Assembly: GCA_001800095.1 (NCBI GenBank)
Contig: MGUT01000006.1
Span: 12,839-18,591, forward strand
DNA from: Elusimicrobia bacterium RIFCSPLOWO2_01_FULL_64_13
Lineage (GTDB): Bacteria; Elusimicrobiota; Elusimicrobia; 2-02-FULL-39-32
Length of the DNA: 5,753 nt
Direction of reading: 5' to 3'
The translations under genes were made by a program, and so were the position numbers. Position 1 is the first letter of the stretch; each line of letters opens with the position of its first letter. Shown here piece by piece: positions 1 to 5,753 of this stretch. Under the pieces are notes generated by a model that was given only the letters and a program-made list of their open reading frames with translations, did no database searches and had not been told where the DNA came from.

Positions 1-91
1 CATGATCGAGAACGTGCTGTTCAACTTCCAGCTCTACCCCAACCTGCTCATGGGCGGAAAGGTCGTCCCGCCCCAAAAACCCGCCGAATAA
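1..91 (+). CDS. C-terminal end of an unidentified protein (partial)
   Basis: The frame with codons beginning at base 2 reads 29 codons to a TAA stop at 89-91 and ends in GKVVPPQKPAE. The gene starts upstream of the window, although an ATG happens to be the first complete codon. The visible tail has a moderately hydrophobic, aromatic stretch (VLFNFQLYPNLLMGG) followed by a Pro/Lys-rich end. I do not recognise the family. Only 11 bases separate the stop from the start of the next gene on the same strand, so the two are probably cotranscribed. A 29-residue standalone peptide is possible, but no ribosome binding site can be checked because the upstream sequence is missing. Confidence 0.55.
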   Translation, partial: MIENVLFNFQLYPNLLMGGKVVPPQKPAE

Positions 92-102
92 GCCGTCCCG
101 TC

Positions 103-1014
103 TTGACCCAGGAAACGGCCGCCATCAGCGTCATCATCCCGGTTTACAGGGCGGGCGAGGATCTCATTTCCCTCCTCACCGAGCTGGCCGGCCAGAAGAC
201 GGATTTCAGTTACGAAGTCTTGATCGCCGACGACGCCTCGCCGGACGACACGGCCGAACGGATCGAGCGGCACCTGCGGTCCCTTGCCGATCCTTCCTTC
301 CAACTCCTCCGCCTTCCCAAAAACGCCGGTCCCGCCGGGGCGAGGAATTTCGCCATCTCGCGGGCCCGGGGCGGGCTCTATCTCCTGATCGACTCCGACT
401 GCGGGGACGTCCCCAGGGATTACCTGGCGCGGGTCCTTGAAGCGCACCGGCGCCATCCCGACTCCGTCATCGGCGGGGGAGTGGAGGGAAAGGGCTGGGG
501 ATGGGTGGCGTTCGCGGACCGATTCTGCCACTGGAGCACCAACATCCCGGGAACGGCCCCGGCGCCCGTCCGGCGCGGGCACCTGGTCACGGCCAACATG
601 GCCATCCCGCGGAAAGTCTTCGAGAAGGTCGGACCTCTCCCGGCCCTGCGGACGGGGGAGGACAGCGCGTTCTGCTTCAAAGCCCGGGCCGAAGGGATCG
701 AGCTCCGCCTTCACGGGGACCTGGTCGTGGCCCACCGGGACCGTCGGACCCTGGGGGATTTTTTAAGCTGCCTTTACTGGGTGGGCCGGGACCGCGCGGA
801 TTCGCGCGAGGCCGCCTACGGCCGCGTTCCCTGGTTCCTGAAGTTTCCCGCCCGCTGGTTCATGGCCCCCATGATCGCCGCGGGACTGACCGCCAAGAAC
901 GTCGCCGCCTGGTGGCCTCACGACAAAAAAGTCGTATTGGCCCTGCCCCTCATCGCTCTGGGCATGGCCGCGATGGCCGCCGGCGCGGCGGTGGGGCCGA
1001 GAGAGGCGCCGTGA
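103..1014 (+). CDS. Glycosyltransferase family 2 with hydrophobic C-terminus
   Basis: This 303-residue protein is a GT-A fold, family 2 glycosyltransferase, expected to transfer a sugar from a nucleotide-sugar donor at the cytoplasmic face of the membrane. Residues 8-16 give the opening strand (SVIIPVYRA). DDAS at 43-46 is the nucleotide-binding aspartate pair, DSD at 97-99 is the metal-binding DXD-type motif, and GED at 185-187 within GEDSAFCFKARAEG carries the usual catalytic-base acidic pair. The C-terminus is hydrophobic, with weak segments near 250-262 and 275-297, suggesting membrane association. The length is normal for the family. TTG at 103 is the only ATG, GTG or TTG start in this frame upstream of the conserved first strand, and no clear Shine-Dalgarno sequence precedes it, so translation may depend on coupling to the gene ending at 91. 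The stop overlaps the GTG of the next gene. The donor and acceptor sugars cannot be read from the sequence. Confidence 0.93.
   Translation: MTQETAAISVIIPVYRAGEDLISLLTELAGQKTDFSYEVLIADDASPDDTAERIERHLRSLADPSFQLLRLPKNAGPAGARNFAISRARGGLYLLIDSDCGDVPRDYLARVLEAHRRHPDSVIGGGVEGKGWGWVAFADRFCHWSTNIPGTAPAPVRRGHLVTANMAIPRKVFEKVGPLPALRTGEDSAFCFKARAEGIELRLHGDLVVAHRDRRTLGDFLSCLYWVGRDRADSREAAYGRVPWFLKFPARWFMAPMIAAGLTAKNVAAWWPHDKKVVLALPLIALGMAAMAAGAAVGPREAP
1001..1006 (+). promoter_or_regulatory. Ribosome binding site for the GTG-started membrane glycosyltransferase
   Basis: GAGAGG lies four bases before GTG at 1011. It supports 1011 as the start of the GT-C gene, although the frame stays open back to 501. 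The 170 codons upstream lie wholly inside the GT2 gene and encode Pro/Arg/Gly-rich sequence with no family features. The spacing is a little short, and GTGA start-stop overlap suggests translational coupling. Confidence 0.6.
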
Positions 1015-2591
1015 CCTCCAAAAAGACCTGGGCCGTCCTGGCCTTTCTCCTCTACGCCGCCCTTCAATTTTTTTACCTGGACAAGTATCCCCTGCCCTGG
1101 GGGGATGAGTTCTTTTACACCGATCCTTCCTGGCACTTCCTCTCCAAAGGGACATTCGCCAACACCCTGTATCCGCCCTACGTCCATTACGACGTCACCA
1201 ACGTGGTCTACGGCAGGGTCTTCCTTTTCATCAACGCCCTCATTTTCTCCCTTTTCGACTACAGCCTTTTCACGATCCGGCTCCAGCCGCTGCTCATGGG
1301 ATTCCTCGCCTTGTTCCTGACCTTCAAGGTCTGTGATAGGATGTTCGGGCGGACCGGGGCCTGGATCGCGGCGGGCCTTCTTTCCTTTTCCGCCATGTTC
1401 ATCCACGGGTCCCATTCCGGCCGCCCGGAGATGACGGTGGCCGTCCTGACCCTCCTGTCCCTGTTCCTCTTCCAGAAGGGGGAAGAAAAGTCCCGGTATT
1501 ACTTTTTCGCCGGTCTTGCCGCCACCCTGGCGGTCGACGTCCATCCTCCCAGCGGCATCGTCGCTCCCGGAGGCCTGTGTTTTCTCCTGGCGGTCCGGTT
1601 CGCGGCGGACCGCGCCCGGAAAAAGACCTGGAACTGGCGCATGGTCCTGGCGGCGGGGAGCGGCATGGCCCTGGGCGCCTTGTGGTGGCTCGCCGTCCAT
1701 GTCCTCATCCACCCCGAACTCTACCGGGAGCAGATGGAGCTGAACAAGCGCGTCCAGGTCCCGATGTGGGACAGGTCCCTGCTTTATATCTTCAAGAAGG
1801 AGGCCCTCCGCTACTACGGTTTTTTCTGGCAGGGACGCTATCACCGCAACATGCTCTTCTTTTGCGCCCTGATCCTGTCGCTCGCCTGGATCGCCCGAAG
1901 GCGCCGCCCGAAGGACGCGGAGTTCCTGGCTTACCTGGCGGGGGCCGCATCCGCCCTCCTGACGGTCGCGGTCAATTCCTTCCCCTATTATCTGGTCGCC
2001 GTTTACCCGCTCTTCTGCGCGGCGGCCGGGACGGCGCTTTCGGACTGGGCCGGGTCCCGGGGGTCCTTCCCGCGCAAGGCCGGGATCGCCCTTGGCCTCG
2101 CGCTGGCCGCCCTGTACGCGCTCGAGACCGGCTACTGGGCCTATCATTTCCGCAAGGCCGACTACGCCGGCTACCTCGCCAAACTCCGGGCGCACGTGCC
2201 GCCCGGCAGGACCCTCATGGTCTCTTCGCCGGTGTGGATCGGGTTCTTCAGAACGCAGCCGACCTTCACCGACAATTATTTCGAGATGATCTCCACGAAA
2301 TACAAGGACGGGACCCCTTCCTATCCGGAAGAAGTGATGGACAGGATGGGCAGGAACTTCGGGGAGGTCTTCGACAACCTGGGGATCGAGGTTTACGTGG
2401 AGGACTCGAACGTCTTTTTTTGGGAGGAGCAGCCGGAGACGATCCGGTTCATGAAGGACCGGGCGCGCCTGGTCGCGGTGATCGAGGACCCGGTCTACGG
2501 CAGGGACACTTTCTATCCCGGGACCAAGCGGAGCTTCGTCTATCGCATCCTGCCCGGACCCGGCGAGCAAATCAAGAAGCAAGGAGGTTGA
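1011..2591 (+). CDS. Multi-pass GT-C membrane glycosyltransferase (PMT/ArnT-like)
   Basis: This 526-residue integral membrane protein resembles the PMT/ArnT-like (GT39/GT83) glycosyltransferases, which move a sugar from a polyprenyl-phosphate carrier to a lipid, glycan or protein on the outer side of the membrane. A first transmembrane helix at about 8-24 is followed by a loop with WGDEFFY (30-36), the acidic motif expected for the catalytic loop of GT-C enzymes. GRPE at 137-140 before a helix is also typical. Roughly ten hydrophobic segments follow, near 65-82, 89-105, 115-130, 140-154, 163-196, 211-233, 280-295, 304-320, 325-345 and 355-372. Residues from about 380 to 526 form a soluble C-terminal domain with no motif I recognise. 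The GTG start at 1011 overlaps the GT2 stop, and translation from it begins with a short basic MTSKK followed directly by the first helix. The family is clear, but donor and acceptor are unknown. Confidence 0.88.
   Translation: MTSKKTWAVLAFLLYAALQFFYLDKYPLPWGDEFFYTDPSWHFLSKGTFANTLYPPYVHYDVTNVVYGRVFLFINALIFSLFDYSLFTIRLQPLLMGFLALFLTFKVCDRMFGRTGAWIAAGLLSFSAMFIHGSHSGRPEMTVAVLTLLSLFLFQKGEEKSRYYFFAGLAATLAVDVHPPSGIVAPGGLCFLLAVRFAADRARKKTWNWRMVLAAGSGMALGALWWLAVHVLIHPELYREQMELNKRVQVPMWDRSLLYIFKKEALRYYGFFWQGRYHRNMLFFCALILSLAWIARRRRPKDAEFLAYLAGAASALLTVAVNSFPYYLVAVYPLFCAAAGTALSDWAGSRGSFPRKAGIALGLALAALYALETGYWAYHFRKADYAGYLAKLRAHVPPGRTLMVSSPVWIGFFRTQPTFTDNYFEMISTKYKDGTPSYPEEVMDRMGRNFGEVFDNLGIEVYVEDSNVFFWEEQPETIRFMKDRARLVAVIEDPVYGRDTFYPGTKRSFVYRILPGPGEQIKKQGG
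2581..2587 (+). promoter_or_regulatory. Consensus Shine-Dalgarno for the dehydratase gene
   Basis: AAGGAGG, a full anti-16S match, lies six bases before ATG at 2594 and inside the last codons of the GT-C gene. It fixes the start of the dehydratase, whose frame is open back to 1577 only by chance. The strength of the site suggests the enzyme is made in larger amounts than the membrane protein before it. Confidence 0.9.
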
Positions 2592-2593
2592 AC

Positions 2594-3589
2594 ATGACGA
2601 ATCGGGAATCCTTCTGGAAGGACCGCCGGGTCCTGGTCACCGGCGCGGGCGGATTTTTGGGCTCCTGGGTCTCCAAAAAACTCGTCGATCTCAAGGCCGT
2701 CGTGGTCGGATTGATCCGGGACCGGGACGCGCGCTCTTATTTCGAGACGTCGGGGACCTCCGGACGGGTCACGATCGTGCAGGGGGACCTGGTGGATTAC
2801 GCCCTGATCGAGCGCGTCCTGGGCGAATATGAGATCGATACCTGCCTGCACCTGGGCGCCCAGGCCCTCGTGACCGTGGCCAACCGCGCCCCCTACACGA
2901 CCTTCGAATCCAACACCCGCGGCACCTGGAACGTCCTGGAAGCCGCCCGCAAGACCCCGAACGTCAAGAGGATCGTGGTGGCATCGAGCGACAAGGCCTA
3001 CGGCGCCAAGACCAGGATGCCCTACAACGAGACCGATCCCCTCGAAGGAGACAACCCGTACGACCTCTCCAAGACCTGCGCCGACCTGATCGCGCAGATG
3101 TATCACAAGTCCTACGGCCTGCCGGTCACGATCGCCCGCTGCGGCAACCTCTACGGCCCCGGCGACCTGAACTTCGACCGCATCATCCCAGGCACCATGC
3201 GTTCCCTGATCCTGGGGGAGAGGCCGGTCATCCGCTCGGACGGCAGCTACATCCGCGATTACTTCTACATTGAGGACGCGGTCGAGGCCTACCTGACCCT
3301 GGCCGAGCGCTGCCTGGAACAGAAGGGGGAGGCCTTTAATTTCGGCACCCAGACCCCGACATCGGTCCTGGACCTGGTCCGGGAGATCACCGCGATATCG
3401 GGAAAAAAGATCCGGCCCAAGGTCCTGGGGATCGCGAAAGGCGAGATCAAAAAGCAGTACCTGTCCGGCCGCAAGGCAGAAAAGCTCCTGGGGTGGAAGC
3501 ACCATACTTCCTTACAAGACGCCCTTGGCGCGACCTATCACTGGTACAAAGGATTCCTTTCAGAAGAGGCGAATGCCGGACTTTCTTGA
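2594..3589 (+). CDS. NAD-dependent NDP-sugar dehydratase/epimerase, extended SDR
   Basis: This 331-residue cytoplasmic enzyme belongs to the extended short-chain dehydrogenases that act on nucleotide sugars. The Rossmann dinucleotide motif GAGGFLG is at 17-23 after a basic strand (RRVLVTG). HLGAQ at 86-90, the SSDKAYG segment at 131-137 and the catalytic YDLSK (Tyr156, Lys160) are all in place. RCGNLYGPGD (182-191) and RDYFYIEDA (221-229) are the usual substrate-side motifs. The opening FW..RRVLVTG..GFLGSW and the SDK triplet resemble CDP-glucose 4,6-dehydratases, while the overall layout also fits GDP-mannose 4,6-dehydratase-like proteins. 4,6-dehydration of an NDP-hexose to a 4-keto-6-deoxy sugar is the best guess, and 4-epimerisation remains possible. 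It starts two bases after the GT-C gene and is probably cotranscribed with it. No partner aminotransferase or reductase is visible in the window. Confidence 0.9.
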   Translation: MTNRESFWKDRRVLVTGAGGFLGSWVSKKLVDLKAVVVGLIRDRDARSYFETSGTSGRVTIVQGDLVDYALIERVLGEYEIDTCLHLGAQALVTVANRAPYTTFESNTRGTWNVLEAARKTPNVKRIVVASSDKAYGAKTRMPYNETDPLEGDNPYDLSKTCADLIAQMYHKSYGLPVTIARCGNLYGPGDLNFDRIIPGTMRSLILGERPVIRSDGSYIRDYFYIEDAVEAYLTLAERCLEQKGEAFNFGTQTPTSVLDLVREITAISGKKIRPKVLGIAKGEIKKQYLSGRKAEKLLGWKHHTSLQDALGATYHWYKGFLSEEANAGLS

Positions 3590-3614
3590 CTTTAGACGGA
3601 ATGTCTGTTAGAAT
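3586..3614 (+). promoter_or_regulatory. Sigma-70-type promoter with extended -10 for the radical SAM gene
   Basis: A -35 box TTGACT (3586-3591, five of six consensus bases) is followed by exactly 17 bases and a -10 box TAGAAT (3609-3614, five of six). TG one base before the -10 (3606-3607) makes it an extended -10. The -35 box overlaps the TGA stop of the dehydratase gene at 3587-3589. Transcription should start near 3621, giving a leader of about 60 bases. This would let the radical SAM gene be expressed independently of the glycosyltransferase genes. The call rests on sequence match only. Confidence 0.72.
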
Positions 3615-3618
3615 TATC

Positions 3619-3651
3619 GGGGCTTTTTGCCCTGAACCGGGCCATGCCGGT
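3619..3651 (+). promoter_or_regulatory. Leader with small, mutually exclusive hairpins
   Basis: Three short stems share bases. GGGC at 3620-3623 can pair with GCCC at 3629-3632 around a T-run. The same GCCC can pair instead with GGGC at 3639-3642. ACCGG at 3636-3640 pairs perfectly with CCGGT at 3647-3651 around a six-base loop. The second excludes both others. The stems are only 4-5 bp, so this may be chance in GC-rich DNA. It does not match a cobalamin riboswitch, which is far longer, or any leader I recognise. Confidence 0.3.
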
Positions 3652-3665
3652 CCGACGCGGATAGA

Positions 3666-3672
3666 GAAGGAG
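3666..3672 (+). promoter_or_regulatory. Ribosome binding site of the radical SAM gene
   Basis: GAAGGAG lies eight bases before ATG at 3681 in an A-rich context, a strong site at normal spacing. It confirms the start and leaves 91 non-coding bases after the dehydratase gene, the longest gap between genes in the window. Confidence 0.85.
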
Positions 3673-3680
3673 ATCATTAA

Positions 3681-5201
3681 ATGTCGAAGATCCTGTTCAT
3701 CAGCGACAACATGCTGGACGAGGGGCTGGGGATCATGTCCCTTAGTTCCTACCTGAAGACCAGCGGCCACGGCGTCGATTTCACCCTCCTCACCGATTTC
3801 AATAAAATAGACGATCTTTTCCGCTACATCGACAAGTCCGACCCCGACCTCATCGGTTTTTCCCTCATGACCCCCCAGGTGGACGCCTTCCGTCCCATCA
3901 CCAACCTGATCAAGAGAAATTCCAGCAGGAAGATCATCTGGGGCGGCCCCCATTGCATGTTCATGGCCGAAGACGTCGCCAAGAAAGAGGCCGTGGACTT
4001 CATCTGCGTCGGAGAGGGGGAGGAAGCCCTGCTCCAGCTCATGGACCGGCTGGACGACGGAGGGGACTATTCCGGCATCTCCAATCTTTGGAGCAAAAAG
4101 GGCAATACCTGGATCACCAATCCCATCGGCCCGCTCGAGGAGGACCTGGACAAATATCCTCCTCCGGACCGGGATCTTTATTACTCCAAGTACCCCCTGC
4201 TCCGCGATTTCGCGGTGAAGCGGTTCATCACCCAGAGGGGATGCCCCTACGATTGCGCCTACTGCTTCGAGCCGTCCTACAAGATCATGTACAAGGGGAA
4301 GGGCAAATTGATGCGCCGCAACAGTCCGGCCCGGGCCGTCCAGGAGATCCGGGACGTCATCGCGAAATACCCCACGCGCCTGGTGCACTTCTCCGACGAC
4401 GTCTTCAATTTGAACAAGGAATGGAACAGGGAATTCTTAAGGCTGTACAAGGAGAACATCGATCTGCCCTGGACCTGCAACGTGGTCGTCCAAGGCATGG
4501 ACGACGAGCTGACCAGGCAGTACAAGGAAGCCGGCTGCCGGGGAGTGACCTTCGGCCTTGAGACCGGGGTCGAACAGACCCGCATGAAGCTTTTACGGAA
4601 ACTGACCCCGAACCGGATCTACAGCGAGGTCGTCAAATCCTTCCGGAAGCATGACATCCTGTACATGAGCAACGTGATGTTCATGCTGCCCGACGAGACC
4701 CTGGACCACGCCCTCGAGAGCATGAAATTCCAGATCGAGCTCCAGCCCTTCGGCTCCAGGCCCTCCATGCTGAAACTTTACAAGGGCACCGAGCTCGCCC
4801 GTTACGCCGTGCTGAACGACCTGTGCGAGGGGGTCGGCGAGTTCACCTACAAGGCGAAGGACGAGAAACAGGAGCACCCGGTCATCGAGAACCTGGAATG
4901 GGCGGGACAGCTCTTCATCAAGTTCCCCTTCCTCTTCAAGTACGCCAAGAAGATCATGGCCAGCAGGCTCCTGAAGTTCTTCAACGAGCCCCTCACGCTT
5001 TACTACACCTACTGGCACAACGTCGTGTTCTTCAAGATCCCGCCCATCCAGGCCCTCCGTTATTTCCTGGCTTCCAGGGAGGCCTTCACCAAGGGGATGG
5101 GCAAACAGCAGGTCGACAATTTCAAGCCGATCGACTCCAAGGAAGGCCAGCTGCCCGTCACTTTCCAGCCCAGCGCCGAGAATATAAAAGCCGCCGTATG
5201 A
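3681..5201 (+). CDS. B12-binding-domain radical SAM enzyme, substrate unknown
   Basis: This 506-residue enzyme has the layout of class B, cobalamin-dependent radical SAM proteins. Residues 1 to about 120 form a B12-binding-like Rossmann domain: strand KILFISD, GFSLMTP at 59-65, GGPH at 88-91 and VGEGEE at 110-115. The radical SAM core from about 180 to 370 carries the [4Fe-4S] motif C188-x3-C192-x2-C195 with a Tyr before the third Cys, followed by FSDD (237-240) and FGLETG (291-296). Residues about 380-506 form a C-terminal region rich in aromatic and basic residues, with hydrophobic stretches at 411-421 and 441-463. Family members methylate unactivated carbon or phosphorus, or perform ring rearrangements. 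The DxHxxG cobalamin-ligating motif is absent (DNMLDEGLG at 9-17), so cobalamin, if bound, would be held without a histidine ligand, as known for some members. The sugar-gene context suggests a glycan or lipid substrate, which is inference. Confidence 0.9.
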   Translation: MSKILFISDNMLDEGLGIMSLSSYLKTSGHGVDFTLLTDFNKIDDLFRYIDKSDPDLIGFSLMTPQVDAFRPITNLIKRNSSRKIIWGGPHCMFMAEDVAKKEAVDFICVGEGEEALLQLMDRLDDGGDYSGISNLWSKKGNTWITNPIGPLEEDLDKYPPPDRDLYYSKYPLLRDFAVKRFITQRGCPYDCAYCFEPSYKIMYKGKGKLMRRNSPARAVQEIRDVIAKYPTRLVHFSDDVFNLNKEWNREFLRLYKENIDLPWTCNVVVQGMDDELTRQYKEAGCRGVTFGLETGVEQTRMKLLRKLTPNRIYSEVVKSFRKHDILYMSNVMFMLPDETLDHALESMKFQIELQPFGSRPSMLKLYKGTELARYAVLNDLCEGVGEFTYKAKDEKQEHPVIENLEWAGQLFIKFPFLFKYAKKIMASRLLKFFNEPLTLYYTYWHNVVFFKIPPIQALRYFLASREAFTKGMGKQQVDNFKPIDSKEGQLPVTFQPSAENIKAAV

Positions 5202-5208
5202 CGGCGGC
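5190..5208 (+). repeat. Perfect inverted repeat spanning the radical SAM stop codon
   Basis: GCCGCCGT (5190-5197) and ACGGCGGC (5201-5208) form an 8-bp perfect stem with a three-base ATG loop. The TGA stop at 5199-5201 lies in the loop and first base of the 3' arm. No T-run follows directly, so on its own it is more likely a 3'-end stabilising or translation-linked hairpin than a terminator. It lies just before the likely terminator at 5218-5244. Confidence 0.75.
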
Positions 5209-5217
5209 CCCTTGACG

Positions 5218-5244
5218 AAGGCCTCCGACAGCCGGGGCTTTTTT
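5218..5244 (+). terminator. Probable rho-independent terminator after the radical SAM gene
   Basis: AAGGCCTC (5218-5225) can pair with GGGGCTTT (5234-5241) as an 8-bp stem with two G-U pairs around an eight-base loop. It runs into six T residues at 5239-5244. An alternative stem uses GCCCC at 5207-5211 with GGGGC at 5234-5238 and would break the upstream inverted repeat. The T-run after a G-rich arm is the strongest evidence. The methyltransferase ATG is only 19 bases beyond, so termination may be partial or regulated. Confidence 0.6.
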
Positions 5245-5263
5245 CAATCCCGCAGGCCCAGCC

Positions 5264-5753
5264 ATGACTGACAGCTACAAAATCCAAAAGAACCAGTTCG
5301 AGGAGATCAGCAAGATCTACGATGACGTCTACCACGACATCATCTCGGCGACCCACCGGGTCTCGCAGGAGATCTACTACGGCCGCTGCAAGGGCAAAAG
5401 GGTGCTGGACATCGGCAACGGGGGCCAGCCCCCCGAGAGCGTCATGGGCGGCGAGATCGCCGGGACCCTGAAGAGTTTCGTCGGCATCGACCACAGCCTG
5501 GCCATGATGCGGAAAACAAAGGACGCCTTCAGCAAAGTCGTGGGCGACGCCGTCAATCTGCCCTTTAAGGACGACTCCTTCGATTACGTCCTGGTCAACG
5601 GCCTCCTGCATCACCTGGGCTATCAATCCAGGGAGGACAACCGGCGGAGGGTCCAGCGGTTCGTGCGCGAGGCCTTGAGGGTGTGCGCGCGCGAGCTCAT
5701 CATCTACGAACTGTTCCCCCCGCCGTTCCTGGAGAACATGGAAAGGGCCGCGG
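5264..5753 (+). CDS. Class I SAM-dependent methyltransferase (N-terminal part)
   Basis: The reading frame is open from ATG 5264 to the window edge (163 complete codons, no stop), so the C-terminus is missing. After an N-terminal helical region (IQKNQFEEISKIYDDVYHD, 7-25), SAM-binding motif I appears as VLDIGNGG at 47-54, then the ribose-binding acidic residue in GIDHS (74-78). GDAVNLPF at 94-101, the DSFDYVLVNG strand (104-113) and LLHHL at 114-118 are typical of Methyltransf_11-type enzymes. The third glycine of the DxGxGxG motif is replaced by Gln55, which is tolerated in this family. No other start codon exists in this frame back to a TGA at 5213, and only a weak AGG precedes the ATG. The enzyme probably methylates a small molecule, sugar or lipid from the same pathway. 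The substrate is not readable. Confidence 0.88.
   Translation, partial: MTDSYKIQKNQFEEISKIYDDVYHDIISATHRVSQEIYYGRCKGKRVLDIGNGGQPPESVMGGEIAGTLKSFVGIDHSLAMMRKTKDAFSKVVGDAVNLPFKDDSFDYVLVNGLLHHLGYQSREDNRRRVQRFVREALRVCARELIIYELFPPPFLENMERAA

Noticed and set aside
501..1010. A long open stretch in frame with the GT-C gene, extending it upstream by 170 codons
   Set aside because: It lies inside the GT2 coding region, translates to Pro/Arg/Gly-rich sequence without motifs, and the GTG at 1011 has a ribosome binding site followed directly by a normal first membrane helix.
1020..1632. A 12-base direct repeat (AAAAAGACCTGG at 1020-1031 and 1621-1632)
   Set aside because: Both copies encode Lys-Lys-Thr-Trp next to membrane helices in the same gene, and flanking bases do not match, so chance or similar local protein sequence explains it.
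918..2582. A 554-residue antisense open frame opposite the GT-C gene
   Set aside because: Its translation is low-complexity and rich in Gly, Glu, Arg and Pro with no recognisable domain, as expected from the complement of a gene with GC-rich third positions.
1577..2593. A stop-free frame running 339 codons upstream of the dehydratase ATG
   Set aside because: It is an alternate frame of the GT-C gene in GC-rich DNA. The AAGGAGG at 2581-2587 and the Rossmann motif just after 2594 fix the real start.
3619..3632. GGGGC-TTTTT-GCCC as a terminator after the dehydratase gene
   Set aside because: The T-run is in the loop rather than after the stem, the stem is only 4 bp, and it sits at the predicted transcription start of the next gene.
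3590..3680. Cobalamin riboswitch upstream of the B12-type radical SAM gene
   Set aside because: The gap is 91 bases, too short for this class, and no B12-box-like sequence is visible.
2540..4388. Antisense open frames of more than 300 codons opposite the dehydratase and radical SAM genes
   Set aside because: They mirror strongly supported sense genes, lack domain motifs and have no convincing start sites.

Overview
This is a bacterial, GC-rich window with tightly packed genes that all run on the + strand. Third codon positions are mostly G or C, Shine-Dalgarno sequences are strong (AAGGAGG, GAAGGAG), and ATG, GTG and TTG starts all appear to be used. No ribosomal or other phylogenetic marker is present, so I cannot name the organism. 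Nothing looks phage-like or transposon-like, and I see no CRISPR array, tRNA or rRNA.

Layout. Bases 1-91 hold the last 29 codons of a gene that starts outside the window. A family 2 glycosyltransferase (103-1014, TTG start) follows. It overlaps by four bases (GTGA) a multi-pass GT-C type membrane glycosyltransferase (1011-2591). Two bases later comes an extended short-chain dehydrogenase of the NDP-sugar dehydratase/epimerase type (2594-3589), with a perfect AAGGAGG site inside the end of the previous gene. These first four genes look like one operon. A well-formed sigma-70-type promoter overlaps the stop codon of the dehydratase gene, and a leader of about 60 bases with small hairpins leads into a cobalamin-binding-domain radical SAM enzyme (3681-5201). 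Its stop codon sits in the loop and 3' arm of a perfect 8-bp inverted repeat. A probable intrinsic terminator with a six-T run comes next. Only 19 bases after that run a class I SAM-dependent methyltransferase begins (5264 onward) and is cut by the window edge.

How the genes may work together. The content is that of a surface-glycan or glycolipid locus. The dehydratase would act on a nucleotide sugar, the GT2 enzyme would work at the cytoplasmic face, and the GT-C enzyme would transfer a sugar from a lipid-linked donor on the outer side of the membrane. The radical SAM and methyltransferase genes suggest a methylated or otherwise modified sugar or lipid. The protein families are clear from motifs. 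The substrates and the shared pathway are inference from proximity. The part most worth following up is the B12-type radical SAM enzyme, which has its own promoter and leader, has no visible cobalamin-ligating histidine motif, and lies next to a sugar dehydratase and a second methyltransferase.
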